56,234 bases of DNA from an uncultured Methanobrevibacter sp. Its GTDB lineage: Archaea; Methanobacteriota; Methanobacteria; Methanobacteriales; Methanobacteriaceae. A program made the position numbers and the translations under genes. Shown piece by piece: positions 27,668-38,132 of the stretch (position 1 is the first letter of the stretch; each line of letters begins with the position of its first letter). The notes below the pieces were generated by a model, which saw only the letters and a program-made list of their open reading frames with translations, ran no database searches and was not told the DNA's origin. The stretch lies in contig CACXWH010000009.1 of assembly GCA_902771225.1 (NCBI GenBank), positions 1-56,234 on the forward strand, written 5' to 3'.

Positions 27668-28339
27668 ATGGATTTTGCAACGCTTGGAGGAAATATATTC
27701 GGAACAATACCTTTAGGAGATATTGTATTATATATTACACCACTTAATTTGTTCTTATTTATTGTGCTTTTAGTCTTTACGCTATTAATTGCAATTAGTA
27801 AAACAGAAACACAAGTGGAAGCTACATTAATGAAACTTTCAAATACCAATGTTAAAGTTGGTAAAAGTGAGTTTAAACAAAGAAGATTTTTAGCGGTTAT
27901 TTGTGGTATTGCCTCTGCTGGAGCAATGATTACTGGAGATTTATTTAACTTCACATTATTCATGGCATTAATCGGTATTTTAAATATCGGTATTGTATCT
28001 GCAGTTAAACAAACTAGTGTTTTAAACTCAGCATATCAATATGGTTTAATTGCTATGATGTGTAGTTTACCTTTATTTGGTGGAGCAGCTATTATTCTTG
28101 CATCAACTGGAACTTTAAGCCTTGAAGTTTTATCTCAAATTCAAGCAACTCCTATGGTTGTCTTTGGTGCTATTTTAATGTTACTAGGTATTTTAGGTGA
28201 AAGTGGTGTAGCACCATTTTTCGCAAGTAAAGCTGAAATGTTTAGAACACCGGGTTCTCCATTTATTGTTATTATTCACTTAAGTTCTTTGTTTATTATT
28301 GTAAGGGCTGTTGAAATATTATTATTGGTATTATGGTAG
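27668..28339 (+). CDS. ehaH: Energy-converting hydrogenase A subunit H (antiporter-like)
   Basis: The 223-aa protein belongs to the proton-antiporter family of complex I ND2/4/5 subunits but is about half the usual length. Family-like segments are [17 protein letters not shown] and [17 protein letters not shown]. It is the likely ion-translocating channel of Eha. The start at MDFATLGG has GGTGAT in front, and the longer frame runs into ehaG. The short length is characteristic of Eha as opposed to Ehb. Confidence 0.87.
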   Translation: MDFATLGGNIFGTIPLGDIVLYITPLNLFLFIVLLVFTLLIAISKTETQVEATLMKLSNTNVKVGKSEFKQRRFLAVICGIASAGAMITGDLFNFTLFMALIGILNIGIVSAVKQTSVLNSAYQYGLIAMMCSLPLFGGAAIILASTGTLSLEVLSQIQATPMVVFGAILMLLGILGESGVAPFFASKAEMFRTPGSPFIVIIHLSSLFIIVRAVEILLLVLW

Positions 28340-28346
28340 TGAGAGT

Positions 28347-28562
28347 ATGGTTAATCAAAAAATTACATGTATTATATTATTAATTATATCAACAATAGCT
28401 ATTTTGGCTTGTTTATTCATAAACTTCAAAGATTGGATTGTTTATACTGTAGCTATTATTGGTATTCCACTTTGGGTTTTATCATTTGGTCTGCTTACAA
28501 TGGCCAAACCTAGAGCAGAAGATGAAGAAGAAAGGGTGAAAGAACCGTTTACTGGATATTAG
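28347..28562 (+). CDS. ehaI: Energy-converting hydrogenase A subunit I
   Basis: The 71-aa protein has two membrane helices and an acidic/basic tail ([15 protein letters not shown]). The start at MVNQKIT has GTGAGAG upstream and avoids overlap with ehaH, unlike the longer frame. The identification is by gene order. Confidence 0.84.
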   Translation: MVNQKITCIILLIISTIAILACLFINFKDWIVYTVAIIGIPLWVLSFGLLTMAKPRAEDEEERVKEPFTGY

Positions 28563-28569
28563 TGGTATT

Positions 28570-29430
28570 ATGAATTTAATGGCAGAAATTTTAATAAATG
28601 TGGTTATTGCATTTCTAGCAGGAAGCTTACTTCTAGGATTGCACAGGAAAATAATGGCACGTGTTCAGAAAAGACCAGGTCCACCTATCATTCAACACTT
28701 ATTGCATTCTTTAAAATTCTTCTTTAAAGAAACGGCTTTTCCAAAAACAGTTTCAATGCCTTTTTACATTGGTATTGTATTTATTTTAGCTGCAATTTGG
28801 GTTGTAGGTGTTATTGTAGGTCCAGTTACTCATAATTCGCTTTTAATCTTGTTTGGTGTTTATGCCGTTTATAAGATTGTGGAGCATAACTCAGGATCTA
28901 GTTCCGGTTCTCCTTATGGAAAAGCAAGTTGTGTAAGGGCGGTTTTATCAGCAGCAACTGAACTGCCATTATTTGCAGCTATCGTTCTTGTTTATTTAAA
29001 AACAGGTTCGATGAATATAGGAAATATTATTAGTTATCAAGTTAACAATGGTCCATTAGCATTTTCAATACCTCTAGCAGCCATAATGTTTTTCTTGTTA
29101 TTATTATCAAAATCTCCATACTCTCCATTTGGAATAACAAAAGACAAAGCATTAATTTCAGGTTTTGAAACAGAGCATTTTGGATTTTTAAGAGGATTTA
29201 TAATGTTTTCAGAATCAATTTCATGGTATGTTATGTTATGGGTTTTCTTAACAATATTCTTTGGACCATTAACTGTTGTAGGTTATGTTATTGGAATGAT
29301 TGTAATAACGTTCATTACCGGATTTATTAATGCAGTAACTCCAATTTTAAATCCGAATCATTCTGTAATGAGTCAAATAACTATGGGAGCAGTATGTTTT
29401 GTTGGAACAATTTTAATGATATTGATTTAA
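28570..29430 (+). CDS. ehaJ: Energy-converting hydrogenase A subunit J (NuoH-like)
   Basis: The 286-aa membrane protein is homologous to complex I NuoH/ND1 and group 4 hydrogenase HycD. The signatures are [10 protein letters not shown] near 31-40 and [16 protein letters not shown] near 195-210, the glutamate-containing loop that contacts the hydrogenase module. About eight helices are present. It links electron transfer in EhaN/O to ion movement in the membrane arm. Confidence 0.93.
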   Translation: MNLMAEILINVVIAFLAGSLLLGLHRKIMARVQKRPGPPIIQHLLHSLKFFFKETAFPKTVSMPFYIGIVFILAAIWVVGVIVGPVTHNSLLILFGVYAVYKIVEHNSGSSSGSPYGKASCVRAVLSAATELPLFAAIVLVYLKTGSMNIGNIISYQVNNGPLAFSIPLAAIMFFLLLLSKSPYSPFGITKDKALISGFETEHFGFLRGFIMFSESISWYVMLWVFLTIFFGPLTVVGYVIGMIVITFITGFINAVTPILNPNHSVMSQITMGAVCFVGTILMILI

Positions 29431-29443
29431 GGATGAGGATAAA

Positions 29444-29701
29444 ATGGATTCAGAAAAAGTCATAATATATTTAACTTCATTAGTTGCAATGGGTATAATT
29501 GTCGTTGGTTTGCTTGCAACAATCCTCCATTCCACAATTTTAGCTCCAATTCCACTTTTAGGATTAATTTTACTTATCCTAATATTGTTAACTAATAAAG
29601 GTCATTTTGCACATAAAGTTGAAAGCTTAGAAAAGATAATGTTTTTCATAACATTTATAGTAATTATATGTTCATTTATATTACTTTACAAACCAATTTA
29701 A
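29444..29701 (+). CDS. ehaK: Energy-converting hydrogenase A subunit K
   Basis: The 85-aa membrane protein has three helices (near 8-30, 32-48, 62-82). GGATGAGGAT precedes its ATG. It is assigned by place between the NuoH-like gene and ehaL. Confidence 0.84.
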   Translation: MDSEKVIIYLTSLVAMGIIVVGLLATILHSTILAPIPLLGLILLILILLTNKGHFAHKVESLEKIMFFITFIVIICSFILLYKPI

Positions 29702-29711
29702 GGAGATTATT

Positions 29712-30017
29712 ATGTTAGATTATTTAATTTACTTACTTACATTTGTCATTGGTTCCATTTTAGGATTATTATATAGTTATAAGTTACATGGTGAACCTTA
29801 TGTTGCTGATGGTAGTTTAAATATTAAAATGTGCATAATCTCTATTGTTGGTTGGATTTTAGCATTAAATTCAGTTAATATAATTCTGGGAGGAATTGGA
29901 TTTCTCTTAGCTGGTTTTGTCATGGGAGAAAGACCAGGTTATGGAAGAAAAGAGACAGCTATTGGTTTAGCAATAGCCATACTTATATATTTAAATATTG
30001 CACTTAATGTGATGTGA
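29712..30017 (+). CDS. ehaL: Energy-converting hydrogenase A subunit L
   Basis: The 101-aa membrane protein has about four short helices and the loop GERPGYGRKETA. AGGAGAT lies before the ATG. It is assigned by gene order. Its end lies 5 bp before the ehaM start. Confidence 0.85.
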   Translation: MLDYLIYLLTFVIGSILGLLYSYKLHGEPYVADGSLNIKMCIISIVGWILALNSVNIILGGIGFLLAGFVMGERPGYGRKETAIGLAIAILIYLNIALNVM

Positions 30018-30022
30018 TTTCA

Positions 30023-30409
30023 ATGGAAGATGAAGAAAAATTAGAATTGATGAAGGACCGTATAGTGAAAACATATGTATGTCAAAAGGATATTATACTT
30101 CCGTTATCTGAAGATTTTGAATGTACTCCTGAAGAATTGGAACATGTGTTTTTTGATTTATTGGATATGTCTGAATTACAATCTTTGCATGCTACCTTTG
30201 AAACTTCACATTATGAATGTTTACTTAAAAAATTCCATGTTGATTTAAGATTATGTTGGTTTTCCTCAACTTTGGGATTAATATCAAAAGAAGATGGAGA
30301 TGTTCTTAAAGAAAAATTAGCAAATCAAGTAATGGATGGTAAAAATTATTCTGATGTATTAAAAGAAGGTCAAAAAGAATTATTCCAATTATTAAAAAAT
30401 TCTAGATAA
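30023..30409 (+). CDS. ehaM: Energy-converting hydrogenase A subunit M
   Basis: The 128-aa soluble acidic protein fits the DUF1959 family found at this place in eha operons. It is helical, with cysteines at scattered positions but no cluster motif. The ATG giving MEDEEKLE follows GTGATTTC and is preferred to an upstream GTG. It precedes the hydrogenase small subunit and may help assemble it, which is an inference from position. Confidence 0.83.
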   Translation: MEDEEKLELMKDRIVKTYVCQKDIILPLSEDFECTPEELEHVFFDLLDMSELQSLHATFETSHYECLLKKFHVDLRLCWFSSTLGLISKEDGDVLKEKLANQVMDGKNYSDVLKEGQKELFQLLKNSR

Positions 30410-30421
30410 ATGAGGGATTAA

Positions 30422-30871
30422 ATGTTAGATTCAATTAAGGATGTTGTGAGAAAAAGCTCAATTCATGTCTGTATTGTAAATTGTGGTGGATGTAATGGGT
30501 GTGATGTTGAATGTGTCGCATTATTATCTCCAAGATATGATTTAGAGCAATATGGTATTTATGTTCACAATAATCCTCGTGAGGCTGATGTTCTATTGTT
30601 AACTGGTGCTGTTACAGAACAATGGAGAGAAAATTTAAAAAGAGTTTATGATAAAGCTCCTGAACCAAAAATTGTAGTATCCATTGGGAATTGCCCAATA
30701 TCTGGAGATGTTTTTAATCAAGAGGGAGGTCATGTCTATGCTCCCGCATCTGATTTCGTTCCAGTTGATGCTGCAGTTCCAGGATGTCCTCCAAGACCTA
30801 GTGAAATTTTAGAGGCTATTTTGGCAGTTGGTCCTCAAGCTATTGCTGATCGTGGGAGGGAAAAGAAATGA
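30422..30871 (+). CDS. ehaN: Eha hydrogenase small subunit
   Basis: This 149-aa subunit resembles complex I NuoB and group 4 NiFe small subunits. It holds the proximal [4Fe-4S] cluster through [12 protein letters not shown] (about 20-31), [10 protein letters not shown] and PGCPPRP. It is shorter than respiratory small subunits, which carry extra clusters. The stop overlaps the ehaO ATG in ATGA. Confidence 0.94.
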   Translation: MLDSIKDVVRKSSIHVCIVNCGGCNGCDVECVALLSPRYDLEQYGIYVHNNPREADVLLLTGAVTEQWRENLKRVYDKAPEPKIVVSIGNCPISGDVFNQEGGHVYAPASDFVPVDAAVPGCPPRPSEILEAILAVGPQAIADRGREKK

Positions 30872-31992
30872 TATTGCCTATTGGCCCTATTCATCCTGCT
30901 TTGAAAGAACCTATCAGACTTAAACTTCAAACTGAAGGAGAAAGAGTTGTTAAAGCAGAAATTGAATATGGTTATGTCCATAGAGGTATTGAAAAGATTA
31001 TTGAAGGTCAAACTTGGCAAAGAGGCATTTATTTGTCTGAACGAGTTTGTGGAATTTGTTCTTATGAGCATACTCAAACTTTTGCCGAAACAATCGAAAA
31101 TATTTGTGGGGTTCAAGCTCCTCCAAGAGCTCAATTTTTAAGAGTTATTACTAATGAATTAGATAGGATTCAAAGCCATCTTCTTGGAAACTCTACTTTT
31201 TTCAAGTCAATGGACCATGAAACTCTATTTATGAATGTTTTAGAATTAAGAGAATATGCAATGGATGCTATTGAGTTGTTAACTGGAAACAGAGTTAATA
31301 TGGGGTGGAATGTTGTTGGTGGAGTTAGGATGGATGCCGATGAAAGCCATTTCAAACCTATTTTGGAGAATATTAAAAAAATTGAAGAAGGATTTGAAAG
31401 AACTCGTGAAATCTATGCTGAAGGTCCTGCATTGGGTCTTCGTTCTAAAGGTGTAGGTGTAATGACTAAAAAAGAAGCTATTAGGGGAAGGACAGTTGGT
31501 CCTATTGGCAGAGGTTCTGGAATTAAATATGATTATCGTGAAGACCATTATACTTATAAAGATTACTTTGATTTTAAAACTATCTGGAGAAAAGAAGGAG
31601 ATAATTATGCAAGAACTTTAAATAGATTTGATGAAATTCCAGAGTCCATTAGTTTAATCCGACAAGCTATAGATAATATACCAAAAGGGGATGTTCGTGT
31701 CCCTGTAGAAATTAAATCAGGTTATGCTCAATGGAGAAATGAAGCCCCTCGTGGTGAAGTTACATACACAATTGAAACTAACGGTAATTTAATTAAACAC
31801 ATCTCTATTAGAACTCCAAGTATTCCTAATATGGATTCATGTGCAAAGTATATGATTAGGGATGTTCCAACAGTTTCTGATGCTGTTTCTACTTATGCTT
31901 CTTGTGACCCTTGTGTTGCCTGTGCAGAAAGAATTGCAGTTACAAATGAACATGGTAAAACTTATTTAACTGATATGGGTGGTGTAAAGTAA
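30868..31992 (+). CDS. ehaO: Eha NiFe hydrogenase large subunit
   Basis: The 374-aa catalytic subunit splits H2 at a NiFe site. Both metal-binding pairs are intact: [11 protein letters not shown] (about 58-68) and DPCVACAER (about 349-357). The first region also has the conserved Gly-Tyr-x-His-Arg-Gly (GYVHRG). Electrons pass through EhaN to the polyferredoxins. The protein ends only about 18 residues after the second motif, as is usual for group 4 enzymes that are not processed at the C-terminus. Confidence 0.95.
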   Translation: MILPIGPIHPALKEPIRLKLQTEGERVVKAEIEYGYVHRGIEKIIEGQTWQRGIYLSERVCGICSYEHTQTFAETIENICGVQAPPRAQFLRVITNELDRIQSHLLGNSTFFKSMDHETLFMNVLELREYAMDAIELLTGNRVNMGWNVVGGVRMDADESHFKPILENIKKIEEGFERTREIYAEGPALGLRSKGVGVMTKKEAIRGRTVGPIGRGSGIKYDYREDHYTYKDYFDFKTIWRKEGDNYARTLNRFDEIPESISLIRQAIDNIPKGDVRVPVEIKSGYAQWRNEAPRGEVTYTIETNGNLIKHISIRTPSIPNMDSCAKYMIRDVPTVSDAVSTYASCDPCVACAERIAVTNEHGKTYLTDMGGVK

Positions 31993-33021
31993 ATGTCATC
32001 TTTAATGTGGTATATTTATGATTTTGCAAGAAAAGCATGGGCAGATGCATTTACAAATGCTAAATCATTACCAGAACTTGCTGAAAAGCCCGTTAGGTTT
32101 AGAGATTTTCCTAAAGTAAATAAAGAATATTGTATTGGTTGTGGTGCATGTACCGTTTCTTGTCCTTCACCAAATGCTATAAAAATTATTCGTGAAAAAG
32201 ATGATGAATCCGGGGAAGGCTTAACTTATCCTGTAATTACTCCAGGTGCTTGTATCCGTTGCGGATTCTGTGCTGAAGTTTGCCCTACTGATCCAAAAAC
32301 CTTGGAATGTGGTGAAAATCATTTAATACAACCCGAATTTAATATTATTCCATCAAAAAAACAATATATCGTTGATGATTATTTATGTATTAAATGTAAG
32401 AAATGTATGAAAAAATGTCCTGTTGGTGCAATTTCTCTTGTTAATGATAAGCTGCATGTTGACCAGCTTAATTGTATTGCATGTGGGGAATGTATTGATG
32501 TTTGTCCAGTTAATGGGGCAATGAAAGAAGTATTCGTTGAAAATTTCAATGGTCAAAAGGATTTGATTCTTCTTGCTGTGAATTATATTGAAGATTTTGT
32601 TAATTCAAAAGAGGATGATTTAAGGGCACTTGAAAAGGATAGTTTACTTCAATATGACCTTCCTTTAGATTATATTATGGGTGAAGCTCTTAAAATTATT
32701 CCTGATGAAGAAGTTTCTTTCCAAATTATTTCTAATGCAATTAATAGACTTAAAATTAGAATTATTGATTGGGATAAGGATAAATGTAAAAAATGCCAAT
32801 TATGTATTCCGGATTGTCCTACAAGTTGTATTTCATTTGATGAAGATGCAGATACTATTGTTAGAGATAAAGATAGATGTTTAAGATGCAGTATCTGTTA
32901 CCAAACATGTCCTTTCTCAGTAATTAAATACTTCATAGCTAAATTCTCTTTAGGGGATGATAGAATTATTCATGTTACTGTTAAAGCATCTAATTTAAAT
33001 GAGGAGATTTTAATGGAGTGA
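31993..33021 (+). CDS. ehaP: Eha polyferredoxin with six [4Fe-4S] motifs
   Basis: The 342-aa protein has six CxxCxxCxxxCP-type motifs: CIGCGACTVSCP, CIRCGFCAEVCP, CIKCKKCMKKCP, CIACGECIDVCP, CKKCQLCIPDCP and CLRCSICYQTCP. A cysteine-free helical insert of about 90 residues separates the fourth from the fifth. It carries electrons from the hydrogenase module. It starts immediately after the ehaO stop. Confidence 0.94.
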   Translation: MSSLMWYIYDFARKAWADAFTNAKSLPELAEKPVRFRDFPKVNKEYCIGCGACTVSCPSPNAIKIIREKDDESGEGLTYPVITPGACIRCGFCAEVCPTDPKTLECGENHLIQPEFNIIPSKKQYIVDDYLCIKCKKCMKKCPVGAISLVNDKLHVDQLNCIACGECIDVCPVNGAMKEVFVENFNGQKDLILLAVNYIEDFVNSKEDDLRALEKDSLLQYDLPLDYIMGEALKIIPDEEVSFQIISNAINRLKIRIIDWDKDKCKKCQLCIPDCPTSCISFDEDADTIVRDKDRCLRCSICYQTCPFSVIKYFIAKFSLGDDRIIHVTVKASNLNEEILME

Positions 33022-33026
33022 ATGTT

Positions 33027-34385
33027 ATGATTGATAGTTATACTAAAACTCCAAGGCCATTAAGACATGTTGATGTTGATTATTTAATTAATCAAACAAA
33101 ATGTGAAAATTGTGCTGAAAAACCATGTCTTAGTTCATGTCCTATTGATGCGATATATATGGATGATGTTGATGGTCTTGTTAAAATAAAAAATACTTGC
33201 TTTGGTTGTGTTTTATGCCGTAATGCATGTCCATATGATGCAATTTCTTTAGATGTTCAAATGGATCCTCCTATTAAAGAAGAAGTTCCAAATATTAACA
33301 TTAAATTATGTAAAGCATGTGGTGCATGTGTACAGGCTTGTAAAAATGGTTCCATTCATATTTTCAATGATGGAAAGAATCCGCCCCATAGTGAGATTGA
33401 TAAGGATACATGTGTCCGTTGCGGTTATTGTTTTAGAGTATGTCCTACTGATGCAATTAAATATGGTCAATTACTTCCTAAAACTGTTAAAGGAGGTAAA
33501 GCAATCGTTGTTAATCAGGATAAATGTATTGGATGTATGACTTGTACTAGGGTTTGTCCTTCAACAGGTGCAATTAATGTTGGAAGAACAAATAAATTGC
33601 CTTATATTAATCCGGGATACTGTGCTAGATGTGAGGAGTGTATGCATTCTTGTCCTTCAGGCGCAATAAGATATTCTTCACGTAAAAAATCATATAAAAT
33701 GTATAGTGAAATTAAATCATTTGATATTGTTTCTAGTATTGTAGATAATGACATGAAAAGATTATCTCTTGATTTAATTAGCTTAAATTCAGTTCTTAAA
33801 AAAGTTGCTACAGCAATGTCTTTAGAATTTGATGATCAAACATTTGAAAATTTCATTGAATGTAAAGTAAATGATCAAATGGAAAAGGAATTGGGTGTTG
33901 TTTTAGATTCCAGTATTGAGATTAATAATTTTGATAGGCTATTTGGTTCTTATTTAATGGATAGAAACATTGAAGTCTATTCTAAAAAATGTATTGCTTG
34001 TGGGGAATGTTATAATGTTTGTCCTGTGGGTGCAATTGAAATAAATGGCCCTAATCCAATTACAATTAATGATAATTGTGTTTACTGTGGTAAATGTGTT
34101 GAAAAATGTCAATTTGATGCTATTGGAGCTTATGATGATTATTATTATAGTAAGGATACGGATTTGTATTATGCAAGATCTTATCTTTATAAACAAAGAG
34201 AAGCGGACTTGTCTATTTCTTCCACGAAATGTCAGGCTTGCGGAATTTGTGTAAATAATTGTCCAACTAATGCTTTAAAGTTAAATGACGATAAAGTTGA
34301 ATTTGTTGAAGAGGATTGTATTTATTGTAGAACTTGTGAGGCAATTTGTCCTGTCGATTCAATAAGAATTATAAACTTTAGGTGA
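33027..34385 (+). CDS. ehaQ: Eha polyferredoxin with ten [4Fe-4S] motifs
   Basis: In the 452-aa protein I count ten cluster motifs, from CENCAEKPCLSSCP at the N-terminus to CIYCRTCEAICP at the C-terminus. Two (CKACGACVQACK and CVYCGKCVEKCQ) lack the usual proline after the last cysteine. A helical cysteine-poor section of about 110 residues separates motifs six and seven. The start ATG at 33027 has GGAGTGA upstream, while an earlier GTG lies inside the ehaP stop. Together with EhaP this gives sixteen clusters, a long electron relay. Confidence 0.93.
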   Translation: MIDSYTKTPRPLRHVDVDYLINQTKCENCAEKPCLSSCPIDAIYMDDVDGLVKIKNTCFGCVLCRNACPYDAISLDVQMDPPIKEEVPNINIKLCKACGACVQACKNGSIHIFNDGKNPPHSEIDKDTCVRCGYCFRVCPTDAIKYGQLLPKTVKGGKAIVVNQDKCIGCMTCTRVCPSTGAINVGRTNKLPYINPGYCARCEECMHSCPSGAIRYSSRKKSYKMYSEIKSFDIVSSIVDNDMKRLSLDLISLNSVLKKVATAMSLEFDDQTFENFIECKVNDQMEKELGVVLDSSIEINNFDRLFGSYLMDRNIEVYSKKCIACGECYNVCPVGAIEINGPNPITINDNCVYCGKCVEKCQFDAIGAYDDYYYSKDTDLYYARSYLYKQREADLSISSTKCQACGICVNNCPTNALKLNDDKVEFVEEDCIYCRTCEAICPVDSIRIINFR

Positions 34386-34389
34386 ATTA

Positions 34390-35436
34390 ATGTTTGAAAA
34401 ATCTTTTATTACAGACTGTGAAGGTCCACTAACACTTAATGATAATGCATTTGAATTATGTGCACATTTTATTGAAAATGGTGATGAATTATTTAAAATC
34501 CTTAGTTTGTATGATGATTATCTTGTTGATATTGTCAAAAAAGAGGGTTATAAAGCAGGAAATACTTTAAAATTAATTTTACCATTTTTTGTTCTTGAAA
34601 ATCTTAAAAATAATGATTTAATTGATTTTTCAAAAAATAATATTTATGCGGTTCCTGATTCAAAATTCCTATTAAAATATTTAAAGGAAGCTATGAATAC
34701 CTACATAGTTAGTACCAGTTATGGCCAATATATTGAAGCGTTGTCTAATTATATGGAATTTCCTTTTGAAAATACATTTTATACTGATGTGGATGTAGAT
34801 GCTTTATATTTAAATGAAGAAGAATTATCAAAAATTTCTGAATATAAGAATCAAATATTGGATAATCCCAAAAATTATGAATTATTTGATGAAATTTTCT
34901 TTTTTGAAATTCCAAAAATGAGTATTTACACAAAAATCAAAAAAATAAATGTGGTTGGCGGATTAGGTAAAAAATTGGCCATTGATACAATCATTGATAG
35001 GGATAGAATTGATAGTAATAACATTTTATACATTGGGGATAGTATTACTGATGTTGAACCTTTACAGTTTGCCCGTGAAAACGAAGGTATTTCAATATCA
35101 TTTAATGGTAATGAATATCCATTAAAAGTTGCGCAAATAGCTATTGTTTCTCCAAGTGCTATAACTACTGCAGTAATTGCTGATATATATGCTAATAATG
35201 ATAAAAATAAAGTTTTAGATTTTATAAATAAATATAATTCTTCCACTGATATTAAAGAATTATTTGATGAATTTAACATTAATCGGGGTATTAAAAATAA
35301 ATTCTTTGAGGTTTTCGATGGGGAAGATTATCCTATTATTAAAGAAATTAATGATGATAACTATAATGAAATACTGAAAAAAAGTGTTAATATGCGAAAT
35401 AATATTCGTGGAGAAGATATAGGAGGTCTTGGATAA
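34390..35436 (+). CDS. ehaR: Eha-associated HAD-like protein
   Basis: The 348-aa protein looks like a haloacid-dehalogenase phosphatase. Motif I is [10 protein letters not shown], with the nucleophile Asp kept but the usual second Asp replaced by Glu, and motif IV is [14 protein letters not shown] helical cap lies between. The unusual Asp-x-Glu makes normal phosphatase action uncertain. It occupies the ehaR position in the operon, which belongs to the less conserved end of the Eha cluster. What it does for the hydrogenase is unknown. Confidence 0.82.
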   Translation: MFEKSFITDCEGPLTLNDNAFELCAHFIENGDELFKILSLYDDYLVDIVKKEGYKAGNTLKLILPFFVLENLKNNDLIDFSKNNIYAVPDSKFLLKYLKEAMNTYIVSTSYGQYIEALSNYMEFPFENTFYTDVDVDALYLNEEELSKISEYKNQILDNPKNYELFDEIFFFEIPKMSIYTKIKKINVVGGLGKKLAIDTIIDRDRIDSNNILYIGDSITDVEPLQFARENEGISISFNGNEYPLKVAQIAIVSPSAITTAVIADIYANNDKNKVLDFINKYNSSTDIKELFDEFNINRGIKNKFFEVFDGEDYPIIKEINDDNYNEILKKSVNMRNNIRGEDIGGLG

Positions 35437-35437
35437 A

Positions 35438-36328
35438 ATGAATTATGATAAAGTTGAAGATACATTTTTTGAAGCTTTTGAAGGTAAATATGTTAGGGCA
35501 TTAATAACCGGACCAACTGAAGCTATTGTTAAAAGAGCAGCTTACGATTCCACCTCAACTCCAAGTGCAGTAATTGGTAGGGTAGAAGGTGGTGTTGAAG
35601 GATTTTTAGATAAAAATGAAACTCCTGATGGCCGTTTTGGTGCTGTTGTTCAATATTGGTTAGGTGGAGACGATAAAGAAAAATTTGCTTTTGAATTATC
35701 TTATCGTTTAAGGCAAGATGTATTGGTTAAACCATTTACACGTATATTTGACTATTCTGATAGCGAAAGTGATGATTATATTGAAATGATGGATATTGTA
35801 GGTCATTGCGGTGATGGATGGGAATGGATTGTTGAAGAATATGGTCGCCGTATGATAAATGTCCCTATTGCAGTTCCGGATTTTCAAATCGAAGAAAAAT
35901 TCATAATTAATGATGGTATAATGGGAGGTAACTTCTGGTATTTATGTGAAACTCCTGAAGCAGTTATAACTGCAGGGGATGCAATAATCAATGCTATAAT
36001 GGAAGTTGAAGGAGCAACCACACCATTTGACGTTTGCTCAGCAGCTTCAAAACCAGAAACAAATTACCCAGAAATTGGACCAACTACAAATCATTATTAT
36101 TGCCCATCTTTAAAAGAAAAATTAGGTGATGAATCAAAAGTGCCGGACAATGTTAATTATATTCCTGAGATAGTTGTTAATGCAACAAATGTGGATGCAA
36201 TGTTTAAAGCTTTAAAAGTTGGTATTGATGCAGCTATTGATGTTGATGGAGTTATTGGAATATCTGCAGGTAATTTTGATGGAAAACTTGGGGATAAAAT
36301 TTATAATTTATTGGATTTATTAAAATAA
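35438..36328 (+). CDS. ehaS: Formylmethanofuran:H4MPT formyltransferase paralogue
   Basis: The 296-aa protein is a homologue of Ftr, the second enzyme of CO2 reduction to methane. The conserved plan is visible: [19 protein letters not shown] at the N-terminus, [24 protein letters not shown], and [19 protein letters not shown] at the C-terminus. GGAGGT lies before the ATG. A second formyltransferase inside the eha operon ties the hydrogenase to the CO2-fixing step it feeds. Whether it is active or a regulatory or structural subunit cannot be read from sequence. Confidence 0.88.
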   Translation: MNYDKVEDTFFEAFEGKYVRALITGPTEAIVKRAAYDSTSTPSAVIGRVEGGVEGFLDKNETPDGRFGAVVQYWLGGDDKEKFAFELSYRLRQDVLVKPFTRIFDYSDSESDDYIEMMDIVGHCGDGWEWIVEEYGRRMINVPIAVPDFQIEEKFIINDGIMGGNFWYLCETPEAVITAGDAIINAIMEVEGATTPFDVCSAASKPETNYPEIGPTTNHYYCPSLKEKLGDESKVPDNVNYIPEIVVNATNVDAMFKALKVGIDAAIDVDGVIGISAGNFDGKLGDKIYNLLDLLK

Positions 36329-36337
36329 GGTTTTAAT

Positions 36338-37273
36338 ATGGAAATATTTGATGACGATTTAAATGCAGAAGTTATAGGATTCGGAGCTTTAAACGTAGAT
36401 AAACTATACTCTGTTGAAAACATTGCAGGAGCGGATGAAGAAAGTTTTGTTAAATCTAGTCAGGATACTCCTGGGGGTTCTGCAGCCAACACTATAGTTG
36501 GTTTATCTCGATTGGGCATATCAACTTCAATTATAGGTAAAATAGCTGAAGATGATGATGGAGAATTAATTGAATATAACTTAGCAATAAATGAAGTTTT
36601 CTCAAATAATTTAATTTATGCTGATAATGGAAGTACTGGAAAATGTTTAGGGTTTGTCGACTCTAAAGGGGACAGATGCCTTTATGTTGATCCTGGAGTT
36701 AATGATAACATTGTAATTGATGAAATTAATCCTTTAAATATTATGCGATGCAAAATAATGCATTATACTTCTTTTGTTGGTGATTCATTTAAAACTCAAA
36801 TAGAACTCCTTCAAAAATTAAATGAAGATACTATTTTGAGTTTTGATCCCGGAATGTTATATGTTCAAAAAGGCTTTGATGAAATTAAGCCGATTTTGGA
36901 TAAATGTGATATTTTGCTTATAAATGAATCCGAATTAAGATTATTATTCAATGATGATGTGTCCTCTTATAAACAATTGGCTAAAAATCTTTTAGAAAAT
37001 GGAATTAGCACTATTGTTGTTAAAAGAGGTTCTCAAGGGGTTTTTGCTTGTAATAATAATGAAGAATGTTATGTTGAAGCATTTGAATGTGATGTTGTTG
37101 ACACAACTGGTGCTGGTGATAGTTTTAACAGCGGATTTTTATATGCTTATTTAAAGAAATATGATTTGGAAAAATCATGTAAAATAGGTAATTGGGTAGC
37201 TAGTAAAGCTATTGAAGGATTTGGGATGGATAAATTCCCTAAATTGAGTGAATTAAAAAAATTTATTAATTAA
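36338..37273 (+). CDS. ehaT: PfkB/ribokinase-family kinase
   Basis: The 311-aa sugar or nucleoside kinase has the PfkB signatures: GGSAANTIVGLSRLG near 47-61 (substrate and lid) and DTTGAGDSFNSGF near 251-263 with the catalytic aspartate and anion hole. It stands where ehaT is found. The substrate is unknown. Its presence in a hydrogenase operon is conserved in Methanobacteriales but unexplained. Confidence 0.86.
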   Translation: MEIFDDDLNAEVIGFGALNVDKLYSVENIAGADEESFVKSSQDTPGGSAANTIVGLSRLGISTSIIGKIAEDDDGELIEYNLAINEVFSNNLIYADNGSTGKCLGFVDSKGDRCLYVDPGVNDNIVIDEINPLNIMRCKIMHYTSFVGDSFKTQIELLQKLNEDTILSFDPGMLYVQKGFDEIKPILDKCDILLINESELRLLFNDDVSSYKQLAKNLLENGISTIVVKRGSQGVFACNNNEECYVEAFECDVVDTTGAGDSFNSGFLYAYLKKYDLEKSCKIGNWVASKAIEGFGMDKFPKLSELKKFIN

Positions 37274-37293
37274 ATTACATAGTTGGTAATAAT

Positions 37294-38121
37294 ATGAATG
37301 TGTCGTTTATAAAGCAGATGAAAAATTTGGAACGTGAAGTTCTTTTAAAGTCTGTTGAATTAGATGATGATGGTGATGATTTCCAATTTGAATTAAATGA
37401 ATTTAGCAGTGAAGAGGAAATTATTGCTGTTGCACCAAAATGTGTAAGATGTAATACCTGTGTTGGTGAATGTCCAGTTAATGCTATTGTACCTGCTAAT
37501 ATTTTCAGGTTAGCTAAAATAACTGATAAATGTGTAAAATGTGAAATTTGTGTTCAAACTTGTCCTGTTTCAGCTATTAAATTAATTAAAAATGTTGTTA
37601 CATATAATGCTGATGATGAAAATGATTTTATAGAATACAGTTTGAATAACGTTCGTTCTTATCATAGAATAGTTCGAATGAAGAATATTGAAATTGATTA
37701 CTCTCAAGATAATAACTGGCAAGATTGTGCTGATTTATGTCCAACAAATGCATTTACATTGGAATTTAAGGAATTTTTTAATAAAAAAGGCTTAGATATG
37801 GGTATTGATTTGGATGAAGATACATTATATCCTTATATTAATAAGAAATTATGTATTGGATGCAGTGCTTGTGTTGAAATTTCAAAGAATGAAAATGCAA
37901 TTGAATTGGATAGGATGATAGGGCCTATAGTTCATAGTAGGAAAATAGTTGTTAATCATGATTCGTGCGTTAACTGTTTTTTATGTGAAGAAAATTGTCC
38001 TGTCGGGGCTATAATGCTAGAAGATGGAAAAGTTGTTTTAGATGATGATATGTGTATTCGTTGTGTTGAATGTACTAATCATTGTCCTGTTGGAGCACTA
38101 AAACGTGTAGAAATTGAATAG
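37294..38121 (+). CDS. Polyferredoxin downstream of ehaT
   Basis: The 275-aa protein has four complete motifs (CVRCNTCVGECP, CVKCEICVQTCP, CVNCFLCEENCP, CIRCVECTNHCP), plus an incomplete CIGCSACVEISK and an isolated CADLCP between them. The last two could together bind a further cluster. It follows the eha genes by 20 bp and belongs to the same run. It probably extends the electron path of the complex or passes electrons to the formylmethanofuran dehydrogenase, which is an inference. Confidence 0.85.
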   Translation: MNVSFIKQMKNLEREVLLKSVELDDDGDDFQFELNEFSSEEEIIAVAPKCVRCNTCVGECPVNAIVPANIFRLAKITDKCVKCEICVQTCPVSAIKLIKNVVTYNADDENDFIEYSLNNVRSYHRIVRMKNIEIDYSQDNNWQDCADLCPTNAFTLEFKEFFNKKGLDMGIDLDEDTLYPYINKKLCIGCSACVEISKNENAIELDRMIGPIVHSRKIVVNHDSCVNCFLCEENCPVGAIMLEDGKVVLDDDMCIRCVECTNHCPVGALKRVEIE

Positions 38122-38132
38122 GAGGTTTTGTA

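Noticed and set aside
24737-34385. Ehb rather than Eha hydrogenase
   Set aside because: I first considered Ehb. The NuoH-like gene in tenth place, small and large subunits as genes 14 and 15, polyferredoxins with six and ten clusters, and the Ftr-like and PfkB genes at the end fit Eha.
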